Assembly (NCBI GenBank): GCA_029255685.2
Contig: CM055320.2
Span: 7,302,614 to 7,366,613, forward strand
Direction of reading: 5' to 3'
Source: Silene conica
Taxonomy: Eukaryota > Streptophyta > Magnoliopsida > Caryophyllales > Caryophyllaceae
Length of the DNA stretch: 64,000 nucleotides
Position numbers and translations under genes: made by a program. Positions within the stretch are counted from its first letter, which is position 1. The number at the start of each line of letters is the position of its first letter. The notes below the pieces were generated by a model. It ran no database searches and was not told the DNA's origin. It was given only the letters and a program-made list of their open reading frames with translations. Of the stretch, positions 1 through 11,860 are shown one piece after another.

Positions 1-640
1 AAGTGAAATTAGGTGAAAAGAATAAGGCTATTAATTTGTGGTACCAATCTAATGTTGTACTCGTAAAAAGGAGAAGTTTGAAACTTGGAGACAAATTAAA
101 GTAGCTAACACAACAATATTTAAAGTTGTTTCAAGTAGTTGAGATATATGGTCCATTGTAGTACTATTTGTAAGTAGTTTATTGATTGAAAACATGAAAG
201 CAAATTATAATGCTTGAAAAAGAATGCTTTTATAACTTCAAATTTACTCCTAAAAGGATGGATGAAACAAATAATAAAGTCCAAAACATAAACACTTGTC
301 GTTAAGATGGATTTGTTCATTTTAAAAATAAAATGAATCAAATAACACTCACTAAATTAGATAACAATCATTTATTTTAAAAAAACAGAGATTGATTTTG
401 TCACATATATTTTATTTAATTCGTTTTAACTTTGAGATAAATATTTATTTATGAAATAAGAATTTGGAAAAACAAAAACATAGTTGTGTATGATTATCTA
501 TTAATCTCCCATAAAGCAGATGTATCCGTCTTAACATTAAAAGGAGTCAAATATCATATCACTTGAGCATTTAAGAAAACCCCATAGCAGCTTAATTATC
601 ATTACGTAAATCAGCCGCTAGCGAAGTTATAGTGCATGTT
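1..640. other. AT-rich intergenic DNA
   Basis: No gene, long repeat or recognisable element is visible here. Short open frames are chance products of AT-rich sequence with no family resemblance. Confidence 0.5.
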
Positions 641-644
641 TGGC

Positions 645-1000
645 CTTGTTTATGGAAAAGATTTTTTACTTTTGTAAAGGAGTTTTTATAAAACTAGTTC
701 TTGATAAAATTGTTCATGTTTGGCCAAAATTTTTAAAAAACTATTTTTATCAATTTTATCGTGTTTGGCCTAACTAGTTTCTATCAATTTTTTTTGGATT
801 TTGGGCTCAAATAACTTAATAGCAGCGTGAAAAGAGAAACAGAAGTAACAATTTGCTACTTCTGTTTCTAGGTGTTTCTAGGAGTCATTTTAGAATTTTT
901 GTTTAATAAAATTAGTTTTTAGTTTTTTAAAAAGTAGTGTTTGACCCAACTTCTATTTCTTTGGTTGAAAAAACTGTTGAAAAACAGGGCCAAACACATA
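645..1000. mobile_element. MITE-like element with GTTTGGCC termini
   Basis: The left end reads GCATGTTTGGCCTTGTTT and the right end, on the opposite strand, reads GTATGTGTTTGGCCCTGTTT, so the segment is bounded by about 18 bp of imperfect inverted repeats. The interior is AT-rich and non-coding. The termini resemble those of PIF/Harbinger- or hAT-type non-autonomous elements. I could not fix a target-site duplication, so the superfamily is open. Confidence 0.5.
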
Positions 1001-1039
1001 CATAATATCTAATGAAATATCTAATAGGAATATTAATAA

Positions 1040-1300
1040 TAGTTGGGCCTCAACCATCGCCTTAAGGTTTTGGTTGAGATGGTTCATGCATCATGGTATC
1101 AGAGCCAGTGTGACCCACAGGGGTGGCTTACATGGTCCATGTGGTAGTGCGGGAATGCATGGATCTGGGGGATTCATCCCGCTCGTCATACAAAAAAACA
1201 TCCCAACTACGAGAGTCTTAAACAAGAATTCGGCAAAGACTACAGTGAAGAGTTGGTCGAGTTGGTCTCCCTATGGATGAATCATTTTGGTCTGAAACAA
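1040..1300 (+). mobile_element. Remnant of a Ty1/Copia LTR junction with tRNA-Met primer-binding site
   Basis: TGGTATCAGAGCC at 1094-1106 matches the primer-binding site complementary to the 3' end of initiator tRNA-Met that follows the 5' LTR of many plant Copia elements. About 200 bp of GC-richer sequence follows, and the 68-codon open frame there has no recognisable domain. No matching second LTR is nearby, so this is a fragment. Confidence 0.45.
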
Positions 1301-1830
1301 TAAAACGGAATTTTGTGACCATTTGACAGTTGGTCAACCAAATATGACCAATTCTGAAAAACAAATTATCTTAAGCTATAAAACCAAATAAACCATTTTG
1401 ATTATATTTAATCATGATATGATCATAAAATCTTATCTTATTATTTCAAACTAAAATAACTGTGTAAAACAAAAAATTGTCTATAATGAATAGTTTAATC
1501 ATGTTGTTGAAATAAAGAAGAGTTTCTCTCTTCAATTATATGAAAAGAGTACAGAATCACATGGAAATGGTCCTTTAAATCTTTGAGATGAAGACGTAAG
1601 CATTGAGAGGGGGGAGAGATAATTGGATATGTTCCTTTGTCAATTTGGATCTACCTACCTAATCATATTTTAAAGCTTCTTTCATAGAGTATAACATAAG
1701 AAGCCTTCAAAGTTCAAAGGCATGGGACCAAATCACCATTTTTGTTCTTCAAACTTAATTAAGAATATATTTGGTCAATCTAAGAATATTAAGGATGTTT
1801 ATAACATAATTAAAGTGTTATTGTTTAGTA
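1301..1830. other. AT-rich intergenic DNA
   Basis: Nothing recognisable is seen. The sequence is low complexity and AT-rich. Confidence 0.45.
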
Positions 1831-1839
1831 TTTTAGTGT

Positions 1840-3195
1840 CAAAAGTGTGAGTTATTGTACCAAAATGTCATTGATATCTTTGACCTTTGGCAGATTACAC
1901 ATGATACCTCTCATTTAAAGTTTTTGTATATGGTATTTATATGTTTACCTTTTTCTTTATCTAAGTACCATTTGACAAACTTGCGTTATAAAGGCATTAC
2001 TGAAATAACTTGTGACGCCTTTTTTTCTTATCTAGTACACCAACACTCCATCTAATCACAAAAATAATTATACAACCAAATGTATAAGAGTATCGTACAA
2101 CTATGATGCATTTAATTGAGTTTATGTATATATTTTTCGAGCTTTTAAACTATTTTGAGTTATATTTTAATTTTTTACATTAAAATTAAAATATAATTGA
2201 ACTTATATGTATTGTGTTTTAGTTGTATAATAATTTTCTAAACTCCAAATTTTGTAAAGGAGTTCATAAACCTTATGATATAACTCATACTTCGTATTAT
2301 TTCCATTAATGCTCGAAATTTCTATTAAAAAGCTCAAAATATATATAGTCAATTGTATACATCTGGTGCTATAATCAACTAATTACTAATCACAAAACCT
2401 AAATTCTTATTTTAACTCAGGGTAAATTGATTATTACTCCCTTATATAAACCACTTTTTGAAACTTATTCCTTATGTAATTTCTTTTAAAACTTACTCCC
2501 ACCGCATATAACATTTATCAAATACTGCTCCCATATTAATGCTTTTGATGACATACTATAAAATATTTCGTCCAATAATTGAAATTTGGTACTAATTTTT
2601 GTTGTTTATGAATCTATTGTAATTTGCATTATTACACGACTTATTTAAATTAATCTCAATCCTCCCAAATTTGTTAAATAGTGATAGATAACTTATGGGA
2701 TTCAACAAATTCGGGAGGAAGAAAGGGGATATAAGTTGGTCATTTAATAAGGTAAATGACTGCAATCATAAACAACCAAAAATAGTATTATATTTCAAAT
2801 TTTGGACGAAATATTATCTTTTTTGCGACCAGAATAGTTAAATTGGAGCAAGATTTGATAAAAATTATACGTGATGAGATTAAGTTTTAAAACAATTATA
2901 TAAGAGAATAAATTTCAAAAAGTAGTATATATAAGGGAGTAACAATCAATTTATACCTTAACTAACTAACATAAACTAACATTTAATATCTAAATAATAA
3001 AGCACAAATAACATAACAAGGTTAAGATCGAAGTTTGTACTACTCATAGGAGTAGCAAGGTTAGGATCGAAGTTTGTCAGATATTTTGAGAATGAAAAAG
3101 GTAAATAGAGGGACACCATAATTAGAAACTTAAAATAAAGGTATCGTGTGTAGTCTGCCAAATTTAAAAGACACCATGAAAATTTCCGATAATTT
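1840..3195. repeat. Inverted repeat pair (about 1845-2000 and 3050-3190) flanking a MITE
   Basis: The left arm contains GGCAGATTACACATGATACC followed by a T-rich block, TTTACCTTTTTC and TTTGACAAACTT. The right arm read on the minus strand contains GGCAGACTACACACGATACC, then TTTACCTTTTTC and CTGACAAACTTCG in the same order. The arms are roughly 70-75% alike by eye. They could be the long inverted termini of one decayed element or two copies of a repeat in opposite orientation. Confidence 0.5.
2419..2958. mobile_element. Long-TIR MITE, unclassified
   Basis: The left end begins AGGGTAAATTGATTATTACT and the right end, on the minus strand, begins AGGTATAAATTGATTGTTAC. The inverted match continues through CTCCCTTATATA and the CTTTTTGAAA block, for about 50 bp in all. 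The interior is AT-rich and non-coding. Flanks TAACTC and TAACTA may be a decayed target duplication. It lies between the arms of the inverted repeat pair. Confidence 0.6.
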
Positions 3196-3199
3196 TATT

Positions 3200-4400
3200 G
3201 TACAACTATATAACTAACTTTATATAGAGTACAAGTTTTTGTTAAATTATAGTCTTATATATACAAATAAATAAATGTCTTTATATTGAAATTGTCTTCT
3301 CTACATGTGTTTATTCTACTAGGTGATTATTCCACTATTTTGGATGCTTACTATTCCATTTTATATTGTAGATAACCAAATTATTTTATGGTGTGTTTGG
3401 GAATTAAGATGTATTTTCAAATTTGGATTTAGAACAATTTTTTTATTTGACAAACCTATTAGATTTGGATTTGGAAATTCAACCAAATCCAAGTAAGGTT
3501 AAAATAATCACGTTTGAAATCCACCCTCTAACTCTCATTATTTCTAAATCCTTACTTCACTTTGCTACATTTTAAATGACACATTTCAAATTAAATTCAT
3601 GTTACTAAACACTCTTTTATTTTATTTTCAAAACTCAAGTCATTAAAGTAGGAACAATTTAAATCTAGGCACAAAAATGAAAGCTATATATCATTATATC
3701 TAAATCTTAGAACACCAAAATGAAATTAGACTAAATATTAGGGACTTAGACCATTATTTTTTTTTTAAATAAAATAATATAAAAAGACATAGAAGAAAAG
3801 GTGCTTATGAGAGATTGAGTTTATTGAATCATTGAGTGGATTGGGCATCTTGTGGCATTGTGTGGGTCTTGTTTGCTAAGTTGTTTACATTTGCTTTGCT
3901 TCTAAGTTTATAATTTATTTAATTTTAAGTGTGATTGCATGTGATAACTTTTTCTTTGTTAGGTGTATTCGTGTGCCTTGTCTAGTTGAATTTTTTCACT
4001 CGAATTCGTATTAGGTTTTAAGAGTGGTTAGTATATAGATTTTTTATACGATATATTGAAATTTATACTTTATGAGTTATGAGTTATGAGTTATGAGTTA
4101 TGAGTTATGAGTTATTAAAGGCTACCAAAATACACGTGATCTTTGGTCATATTGAATTTGAACCATAATAGTAGAATTATCTTAACCAAAACCTTAAATT
4201 AGAAATTGGGGTGTAACTAAAGATTAAATAAGTTTTCACATGTTTGAGAGTTTTGAGAATATATAGTCAAATTAATATAAATACTTCAGAAAAATTCTTA
4301 GATATATCGGATGCATCACGTTATTGTATAACTTAACTAATTAGACATCTATTATTCGCAAAAATAGCTTTCAAATTCAACACTCTCACAGTTTTGGTGT
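3200..4400. other. AT-rich intergenic DNA with a 7-bp minisatellite
   Basis: No gene is supported. The only structured feature is a run of about six TATGAGT units at 4071-4115. T- and A-rich tracts make up the rest. Confidence 0.5.
4071..4115. repeat. Tandem repeat, (TATGAGT)n with n about 6
   Basis: Perfect head-to-tail copies of a 7-bp unit can be read directly. Confidence 0.9.
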
Positions 4401-4411
4401 ATAGTGATAGA

Positions 4412-5318
4412 CTAGGTAGCACAGACACTTCTCCTAATTAGCCGTCCCGTGTTCAACACCGTGTCCGACACTCGGACACCCGACACTCGTTGGTCACATA
4501 GCTAAACATATTATAGTATGGACGAAAAATAAAATTTTAAAAAAGATCGATTAAAAAATGAGTTTTGGTGGAAAAATGAGAATTAGTTATAGTAAATGTC
4601 GAATTGTACGTTTACTTGTTTAGATTTAACTTCAAATACATGATAAAAATAAAATTATACCTTATTTATAACCATAAAATATATATTTTATTATATTTAA
4701 TTGTTGTGTCTCGTGTCCTAAATTTCATGGGATGCCGTGTCCCGTGTCCGTGTCCAGTGACGGACCCAGAAATTTAGTTCTTGGGGGGCACAAAATTTTT
4801 TTAACGTGTTATCTAAGCACATCTAAGATAATATTTTTATATTTTGGAGATGTTTTCCTTAATTAGTCATGATATTAGTAAAAGAATGAAAACATATTGG
4901 TCATAGACATATCTTTTTTCAACTTTTTTTCTAAAATAATTTAAATTGTAAGTATATGTAAAAAGATATTATCCCATTCATAGAATATAATACATTTTAT
5001 TACTATAATTAACAATAAATCAAAGTGGTTTAATGACTTAGTTTGGTAAGTTACCTAAAAGTCATGGGTTCAAATCTCATTTCAAACAATTTTTTAATTA
5101 AAAAAAAAAAGTAAAATCCTCATATGTTACCAGGATTTGAACATTGTACCTCATGGATAAAATTATCCGCCCATACAAACTACACCATGATAACTTACTA
5201 TCTATTATAGATGCTTATAAAAACTTATTTCGGAAATTTCATGGGGGGCACCTGCCCCACCGGCCCCCCTACTGGATCCGCCCCTGTCCGTGTCTGTGTC
5301 CGTTTTGGTGCTACCTAG
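4412..5318. mobile_element. hAT-type non-autonomous element, TIR CTAGGTAGCAC, interrupted
   Basis: The left end CTAGGTAGCAC (4412-4422) and right end GTGCTACCTAG (5308-5318) are perfect inverted repeats. The 8-bp sequence GTGATAGA lies directly outside both (4404-4411 and 5319-5326). An 8-bp TSD is characteristic of the hAT superfamily. Near the ends are GTCC/GACAC-rich motifs such as repeated GTGTCCG. A second 8-bp-TSD element (4755-5286) is nested inside, so the original was about 367 bp. A related copy lies at 11006. Confidence 0.85.
4755..5286. mobile_element. hAT-type MITE nested in another, TIR CAGTGACGGACCCAG
   Basis: The left end CAGTGACGGACCCAG and the right end on the minus strand, CAGGGGCGGATCCAG, form a 15-bp imperfect inverted repeat. 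TCCGTGTC flanks both sides (4747-4754, 5287-5294) as an 8-bp TSD. Because the target is itself rich in CCGTGTC repeats, part of that match could be background. The open frame at 5144-5431 runs from the interior across the right end and has no recognisable domain. Confidence 0.8.
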
Positions 5319-5326
5319 GTGATAGA

Positions 5327-7690
5327 TACACTCCGGTGTACTTAAAGCATTTCTCGTTTGTTCTAGTCAAAACCAAAAATTATTTGGAATATAATGATAT
5401 TGGTTTAGTGGTAAAGGAAGATGATTTATAGTGTGTACATCAGCATTTACTAACTAGGTACATGCATGCTAGAAAACCGAAGCTAATAGAACTCCAATAT
5501 ATTTTATTTTCTCTAGTTTTGCATTTCGTATATATCTGAAATTTGAACAAATATGATTATTTACAATGAATGTCTTACGTTGATTTTACATATTTTAATC
5601 TAAAATTATCATACAACTCTTTTTAACTTGACTCAACTATTGAGTTGATCTTAAATAGTATATTCATTTTAATTGTTTGAACCTCTAACTCTCTATCACT
5701 TATTTTAAAATTCGTCACTAATATGGGATTATTATACGAAGTAGCTTTAAGTTATAACTAGCAATTCCATGACTTACTTAGTTACTAGTTACTACTATCC
5801 CCATACTATTACCATCAATAATTATGAAATTCTTTTGGAATTATGTTCCCTTGCATTTTCTAATATAGTTGTGGGAGGTTGTTGGATGGGTGTGTATGTG
5901 TGTTGTTGATTGAAAGATAAGAAGCAAAGAATAAAGACAATTCGTTGAATCTAGTAATAAGTGTAATAAAATTCTTCCCATATCCTCCTATCTTTATCCT
6001 TAGCTTCTTCATAGTAAAGATCACATTTCTCTACATTATTTTTAATCGGTTTCTTAAATACGATCGGTCTTAAGTGTATACATGAAAAAACTATTCAGAA
6101 TAACATTCACAGAATTGTTTAATAATTATATTAAGATACGACTCTATACCTTTTTTAAGAATCTTAATTCCTCTAAAATAGTTTCATATCATTGTTTCCT
6201 TAGAACACACGTTAAAATACGGTATTTTTATATAGAATTATACAAAGGAGAAGGTTCTATAATTGATTAAAGGGTGTTTCCTTGGCGGTGGTAGCTTGGG
6301 AATTACATAACAATCGGGTCGGGTGGCCCATATGCCCATAAGTCTCTTTATTCCTTTGCTCCTTCCTTTGAGACATCTCGGTTCTTTGCTTATCATCATC
6401 TTAATTCTGAAATTCATGCATTTTTATTCAATCACGATCTCTACAACATGTCATGTCAACTTTTGTTGGCCCATAATTCCTTCATTATTTCTACTATACT
6501 CCTAACCGTCTTGTCCAAAATACACTGGTTGCTTTTAAAATTCTTATCTTAATGTATATTTTCTCCATTTATATTTGATGTATCCATTTTATTAAAATTT
6601 TCCGTTTATATATTCAATAAATGAGCACATCATATAAAAACGGAAAAAGTATTAAATAATAGGAAATATGATTGTTTTATAAAATGTGATTGTCTCTACT
6701 ACTCTCTACTAATATAAAAATTTGAATATTTGTTAATGCCACTATGCCACATAGAAATGTATAGTTATAAAGTATGTTGGGTAATATTAATAGTAAACAT
6801 CTGTTTTCCGTGTTAGATTGACATTTTGTGAACATTTTTACATTTTCATATTGTGTTGCTAATGTTTTAGCAAACATATATTACATGTGTTGTATTGGAG
6901 TTCAAATCAATGAAATGATGAAAGAACTAAATCCTATCAATGAACGTGAGTATTAGAAAACAAATGTTTATTTTAACCTTTAAAAATCAGGAGTCAATCA
7001 CATTTCTATAAATATTTTGATTTTTATAGATAAAGGATAGAGCTGTGATTCCATGGTACAATAAATTATCCTATATATCAATAGTCTTGCTTACAACAAT
7101 AATATTCGTTTACAACTTGTGATAATATTAGGATAATAATATCATTTTAATGATAATACAATGTTAACGGAAAGTGGATTGAAACAAGGGACTTAATATC
7201 CACTCTATCTCCAATTTTTTTGGACATTTTAAAATATATGGACTACTAAATATATCTCAAATTTTAAATACATACATTATTATGAACACAAATTCTCATT
7301 TGTAACGGGCAAACTCCGTCACAAACTTGTGACGTAAGACAAATTTTGCTAGTGGGAGGACAAGAGGGGATGGCAAATGGGACGGGTTGTGAGAAGTAGT
7401 CACAAAGAAGACGGACTCTATTATGAATTTATGAGATGAAATAGTACTACCTCTATACTAGTAGGATATTTATATTTCTTTTATTTTGTAAGGAAAAAAT
7501 AAAAGAAGTGTAAACATATCACTGAGAGGGAGGAAGTATGAAGTAAAGTATGAGTGAAATTATTATGAATTTATGACAAGAAATAGTAAAAAGTAAATTA
7601 TGACTTACACAAGTCGGTGGAAATTTTTAGAAAAAGTAAAAAATGGGGTTGGTTAAAAGTTAAAAGTGGGAGGAGATGCCCGTTCATTAT
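5327..7690. other. AT-rich intergenic DNA, mostly featureless
   Basis: No supported gene. Around 7284-7340 there is a decayed piece resembling the MULE-type MITE family (ACAAATTCTCATTTGTAACG, then CCGTCACAAACTTGTGACG). Short ORFs have no family resemblance. Confidence 0.45.
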
Positions 7691-7695
7691 TGTTA

Positions 7696-7935
7696 CTCCC
7701 TCCATTCATTTCCACTTGGTACATTTGCTTTATGCACGAGTTTTTACGCATTGTTAAAATATTAATAAAAGTACAACAAATAGGTGTAAAGTGTAGTATT
7801 GTGTTGAAAAAGTGGGTCTTAATAGTGTTTTTATAGTATTATAGTATTAAAAGTACAACCAAATAAGGAAAGGTGCAAAGTGAATTCGAATGGACCGAAA
7901 TGGAATAGGTGCAAAGTGGATATAAATGGAGGGAG
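7696..7935. mobile_element. Stowaway-type MITE
   Basis: The left end CTCCCTCCATTCATTTCCAC and right end on the minus strand, CTCCCTCCATTTATATCCAC, are inverted repeats, with TA directly outside both ends. CTCCCTCC termini with a TA duplication are the hallmark of Tc1/mariner-derived Stowaway elements. The 240-bp length is typical and it is non-coding. Confidence 0.88.
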
Positions 7936-7939
7936 TATT

Positions 7940-9130
7940 TGGTAATTCAAAGTTTTGATATTTATCGAATTTTGATATAGATGCTCGATTGTGACTACCT
8001 GTTTCACTCACACAGCTGTCTTCCCCTGCCCGTCTTTTCTTCTATGATTAAATATTTAAATGTTCATTTTCCCGGCCAACGCATAATGCTACAACCATTT
8101 TTATTAAGACACATAATTATTTTAAACCGTTATTTCCGTTTTAAGCATAATACAACTCAAATATATACCAAATCACCTCATTTGTCACCTAAAAATGACA
8201 ATTTGTTTTGTCTTTATTACCCTAACTTGGTAGTATTTGACCCGTTTTAAGCTTAAGACAGATAATACTCGTCTTAAGCAAGACTTACTATTTTATTAAT
8301 ACTTCCAATCACCCATAATTGCGATACAGTGATTCGGTAAATAATAACGTATGATCTGCTTTACCTTGTATGAGCGGTATTTTGTGTTAAAGGAAATTGT
8401 AGTGACATTATCATTTCTCTTTTTCCTTTGTAATCCTTCGAGAAAAAGCCTCAGTTAAAACGATTTCGCAATAAACTCTTTATAAAGCGGGGTATATCAA
8501 AAGAATATTGATGCCCTTATTATGAAAAGTTGGTGACTAATGAAAGTTATCTTTAGCGACTATTTAGTTAAAATATCACTTGATTTTATAATAGCATTTG
8601 TATAAAATGATTTTATATAAAAATTATTGATCCATTAATAAGATTAGTGTATCTCTTTAAAAAACCTAGCCTCCATCTATCAAACTCGGAGATCCCATCG
8701 ATAACCAATCGATGATAAACCATAAAATTAATTCATCTTTCAATCAATAGTATGCATATCTATACTATCTAGTTAATACGAGTAGAAGTTTTCACTATGG
8801 TGAGAATCATTATTTTTAAGTCCCTTTTTCAGGATTCTCCAGTTAATCTCGAGTTTAATTTCATTATGATACACGAATGGTTTGTTAATAGTGCGTCGCA
8901 TATAACTTCAATGAATAATACAGTACTAGTTATTTGTCGACCATCTCCTGGTATTGTTTTCGCGTCGTCTCATTATGCTTGATGGTATGTAAACGATTAT
9001 TTGATTAAAGTTCCGGTTGAAATTTTAAACATAGGTGTGATTTTGAGTTAAAAACTTGCTAAGAAGAAAAGTTAGGTAAGAAGAAGTAGAAACATTAAAG
9101 TAGTTAAGGCATCGCATCTTAATAATAATG
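7940..9130. other. AT-rich intergenic DNA
   Basis: No gene or repeat that I can support. Open frames at 7981-8250 and 8797-8982 show no domain or codon signal. Confidence 0.45.
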
Positions 9131-9280
9131 ATAAAAATAACACTTAGTCTTCCTTGTGACGGACATATTCGTCACAAACTTACGACGAGTCAAATATTAT
9201 CCATATCACTATATGGTTAGATAAGACAAAACAAAATGCTACTCTAAAACCTTTTACTTTTGTCTTATCTTTCCCATGTA

Positions 9281-10012
9281 CTCCCTCCTATTCTATGTAT
9301 TGTTCCTCTTTGAGTGGGGCACAAGAATTAAGGTAGGGAGTAAAATAAGTGTAAAAAATTGGGTGGAGTTGGGTGATAGGAGAGAGGAATGAATAATTAG
9401 GAATTAAAGGGGGTGTTTGGTTCAAACCTAAAAGGTACGAAGTATAAGGTATTGGTTTGGAATGAGCCAAACCCATACCACATGTTTGTTTAGCAAATCC
9501 GAGGGTTTCATACCCATACCTCAAACCCACGAGGTATGGGTTTCTCATACCCAGGGAGGGGGGTGGGTATGAGTTTGATACCCATGGGTATCAAACTACA
9601 ATTATAAAAAAATGTGCAAAATAAATATTAACACGTATTGTAAACGAAACATGTTATATAATTATTTGATAAAATCTTTATTTTCATAATTTTATATGAT
9701 AAAATTATTATCTAAAGTATTAAATTTTACATATTTCATAGTTTCAAGCTCATACCCCTTGCAATTGAAACAAACACAAGGTATCGGGTATGGAGTTCGA
9801 ACCACATACCACCCAGGTATGATTCCTGATTCCAAACCCATACCAATGCGCGAAACAAAGGCCCCTAAATAAGAAATTGTGAGTTGGGTGGGGTTTGATA
9901 ATAGGAGAGAAATGAATAAAATAAGAGTAAAAGTTTCCAAAATAAGAAAGGGGAAGAAAACCTGAATAATTCGTTTGAGGAAATAGGGAAGAATAGATAG
10001 AATAGGAGGGAG
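9281..10012. mobile_element. Stowaway-type MITE carrying an internal insertion
   Basis: CTCCCTCCTATTCTATGTAT at the left and CTCCCTCCTATTCTATCTAT on the minus strand at the right are inverted termini, with TA outside both. At 732 bp it is too long for a Stowaway. A segment at about 9410-9868 with its own inverted ends (AGGGGGTGTTTGGTTC and, on the minus strand, AGGGGCCTTTGTTTCG) and GGTATGGG-rich interior explains the excess. Confidence 0.8.
9410..9868. mobile_element. Nested MITE with GGTGTTTGG termini and GGTATGGG-rich interior
   Basis: Ends AGGGGGTGTTTGGTTC and, inverted, AGGGGCCTTTGTTTCG delimit a segment rich in GGTATGGG/CCCATACC on both strands near its ends. Such repeats can fold the two halves together. 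The target duplication is unclear; the termini recall PIF/Harbinger MITEs. Open frames across it are products of the repeats. Confidence 0.55.
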
Positions 10013-10082
10013 TACTTAATATTTAACCTGTCACAAGGTTGCGACGAATATACCCATCACAAACGAGAATTTATTATGAGTA

Positions 10083-10568
10083 ATATTTTTGATTTGTATT
10101 GGTGGTACATTGAGTCACAGTCCCAACAAACAAGTTATTTTAAGATTAAAAGACAAAAGCATGATTTGTAATGGTGAAATAGGTCACATGTGCTTCTTAC
10201 ATCTTTTAACTTTGAACTGCAGTTACATGTTAATCATCAACAAACGAGTAGGAGTATAGGCGTATAGCACACTAGCACCTCTTTAGTTTTACTTTTCTTG
10301 TAGTTCAACAATTGTACTCTCTAGTCTGTACTCTCCCCTTTATGCTGCTCTATAGTCATCACGGAGTTCGACTTTACTACACTACCAAATCGTAAACGTA
10401 GGTTTGGTAATTTGTCTGAAATACCCAATTTTTTGATTTGGAAAACATTAAAGTCCGTAAATAGTGTTTACGAGTTCAGAAAGTGATAAATCATTTTTTT
10501 TCAGATCTACAATTTGATTTTTTTTTTTGTTATAGTTGGACTACGATCAAACTGTCACATATGATAAC
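10083..10568. other. Intergenic DNA
   Basis: AT-rich, with no gene or structured repeat visible. Confidence 0.45.
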
Positions 10569-10570
10569 TA

Positions 10571-10827
10571 CTCCCTCCGTTCTTTTTATATCACCCCATT
10601 TTATTATTCACGTTTGCCGATGTTCATTTTGTTTTGATTATATCTTTAGCTACATACTACTAAAAATTATAAAAGTTTGATTTTCTTAATTCTCTTATCA
10701 AGACAATTCAAAAAAGATCTCACATGAATATATTTCCGTGAACGGATTGAGAGAAGACCGACGTTGAATACTCAATTGTGAATAGTGTCAAAACAAAAGT
10801 TGGGTGATATAAAAAGAATGGAGGAAG
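10571..10827. mobile_element. Stowaway-type MITE
   Basis: CTCCCTCCGTTCTTTTTATA at the left and CTTCCTCCATTCTTTTTATA on the minus strand at the right, with TA on both outer sides. Length is 257 bp and there is no coding capacity. The inverted match extends into ATCACCC on both arms. Confidence 0.87.
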
Positions 10828-11005
10828 TACTAAGAAAAGACTCGTAGAAATACAAAACACTAATTTACAAATAATAAAAAATAAAGTTTAAGTAACAAAT
10901 GAACTCTCTCATACTATAACAATATGATATTATTCAACAATACTTTTGACAAATTTTAAGTCTTATAGAAAATGAATAAGTACACTTGCAACATATATAC
11001 CTCAC

Positions 11006-11556
11006 CTAGGTAGCACCGTCACTCATCCTAATCAGTTGTCCCGTGTCCGATACGATGTCGGACACACACAAACACGCCTAAATGTATCATATACCTGTAA
11101 ATGAGGATTAAAATGTCGAAATAGCGAAAGAGAATGATTAGAAGACGGGTTTGAGTGAGAAATCAGAATACATGAATCGTAAAAATCAAAATTACCTTTA
11201 ATTCTTTAAACTGATTATTAAATATATTAAAAAAAAAAATAGTCTATTAATTATAATTATACAATATCGAGTATATTTTATTAAATTTACTTACGTCTCC
11301 CATGTTATGAAATGACGTGTCATCTGTTCATGTCCATTTTAACACAAATTCTCGTTTGTGACGGCAATATCCGTCACATGCTTGTGATGGATGCACGTCG
11401 TTTCCTCTCACAAAATACCCACTTTTTTTTCTATCTCCGACACTATTCATGTGGTCCCCTTTCCCACTAACTCATTTTGTATCCAGTTTATCTCACAAAC
11501 GGTAACCCGTCACAAGCAAAACTTACCACCATTTTAATACTGCCTTGCCTACCTAA
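11006..11556. mobile_element. hAT-type element, TIR CTAGGTAGCAC, interrupted by a MULE-type MITE
   Basis: The left end CTAGGTAGCACC and the following GTCACT..GTCCCGTGTCCGA tract match the element at 4412-5318. The right end TGCCTACCTAA is decayed. Flanks TACCTCAC (10998-11005) and TACCTATC (11557-11564) agree at six of eight positions, consistent with an old 8-bp TSD. The MITE at 11343-11528 sits inside. Confidence 0.55.
11343..11528. mobile_element. MULE-type MITE, GTGACGG family, 9-bp TSD
   Basis: The ends CACAAATTCTCGTTTGTGAC and, on the minus strand, TGGTAAGTTTTGCTTGTGAC are imperfect inverted repeats of about 22 bp. CCATTTTAA flanks both sides exactly (11334-11342, 11529-11537). A 9-bp TSD is characteristic of the Mutator superfamily. 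The interior has CTCACAAAATACCCAC and ATTCATGTGGTCCCC, shared with copies at 21357-21551, 40114-40251 and 60574-60770. Confidence 0.8.
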
Positions 11557-11564
11557 TACCTATC

Positions 11565-11855
11565 CTATGTGGGATTGTGGGCTATGACTCTTCGCGGAGG
11601 CAACCCTATTCGCTCCAATTGACTTGTGAGTAATTAATTCCATTGACCACTGGCTAACAACTCCGGTAACGGTAAAAAGAAGCTGCGAGTATATGTTGGA
11701 GTGAATAATTATGGGGAAACGCGGACCCACCAAACGTAGGCTCAAGTTCCTAAACAAGAGTTAAAGGAAAAAAAACATGGGTACGGCGCTACATGCACAG
11801 CAAATAGTCCTCATCAATTGCATGTCAATATCACACCTAAACCCATCATATTAAT
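11565..11855. other. Intergenic DNA upstream of the GRF region
   Basis: Moderately GC-rich single-copy sequence. The open frame on the minus strand has no recognisable domain. Confidence 0.4.
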
Positions 11856-11860
11856 TAAAT

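Larger units (their letters stand above)
9138..10082. mobile_element. MULE-type MITE (GTGACGG family), split by a Stowaway
   Basis: The left part contains GTCTTCCTTGTGACGGACAT then CGTCACAAACTTACGACG. The right part ends in GCGACGAATATACCCATCAC then AAACGAGAATTTA. Both resemble the ends of the GTGACGG MITE family seen at 11343 and 21357. The Stowaway at 9281-10012 separates them. Target duplications are no longer clear. Confidence 0.5.

Noticed and set aside
4071-4115. CRISPR-like array
   Set aside because: The units are contiguous 7-bp repeats without spacers, and the genome is a plant nucleus.
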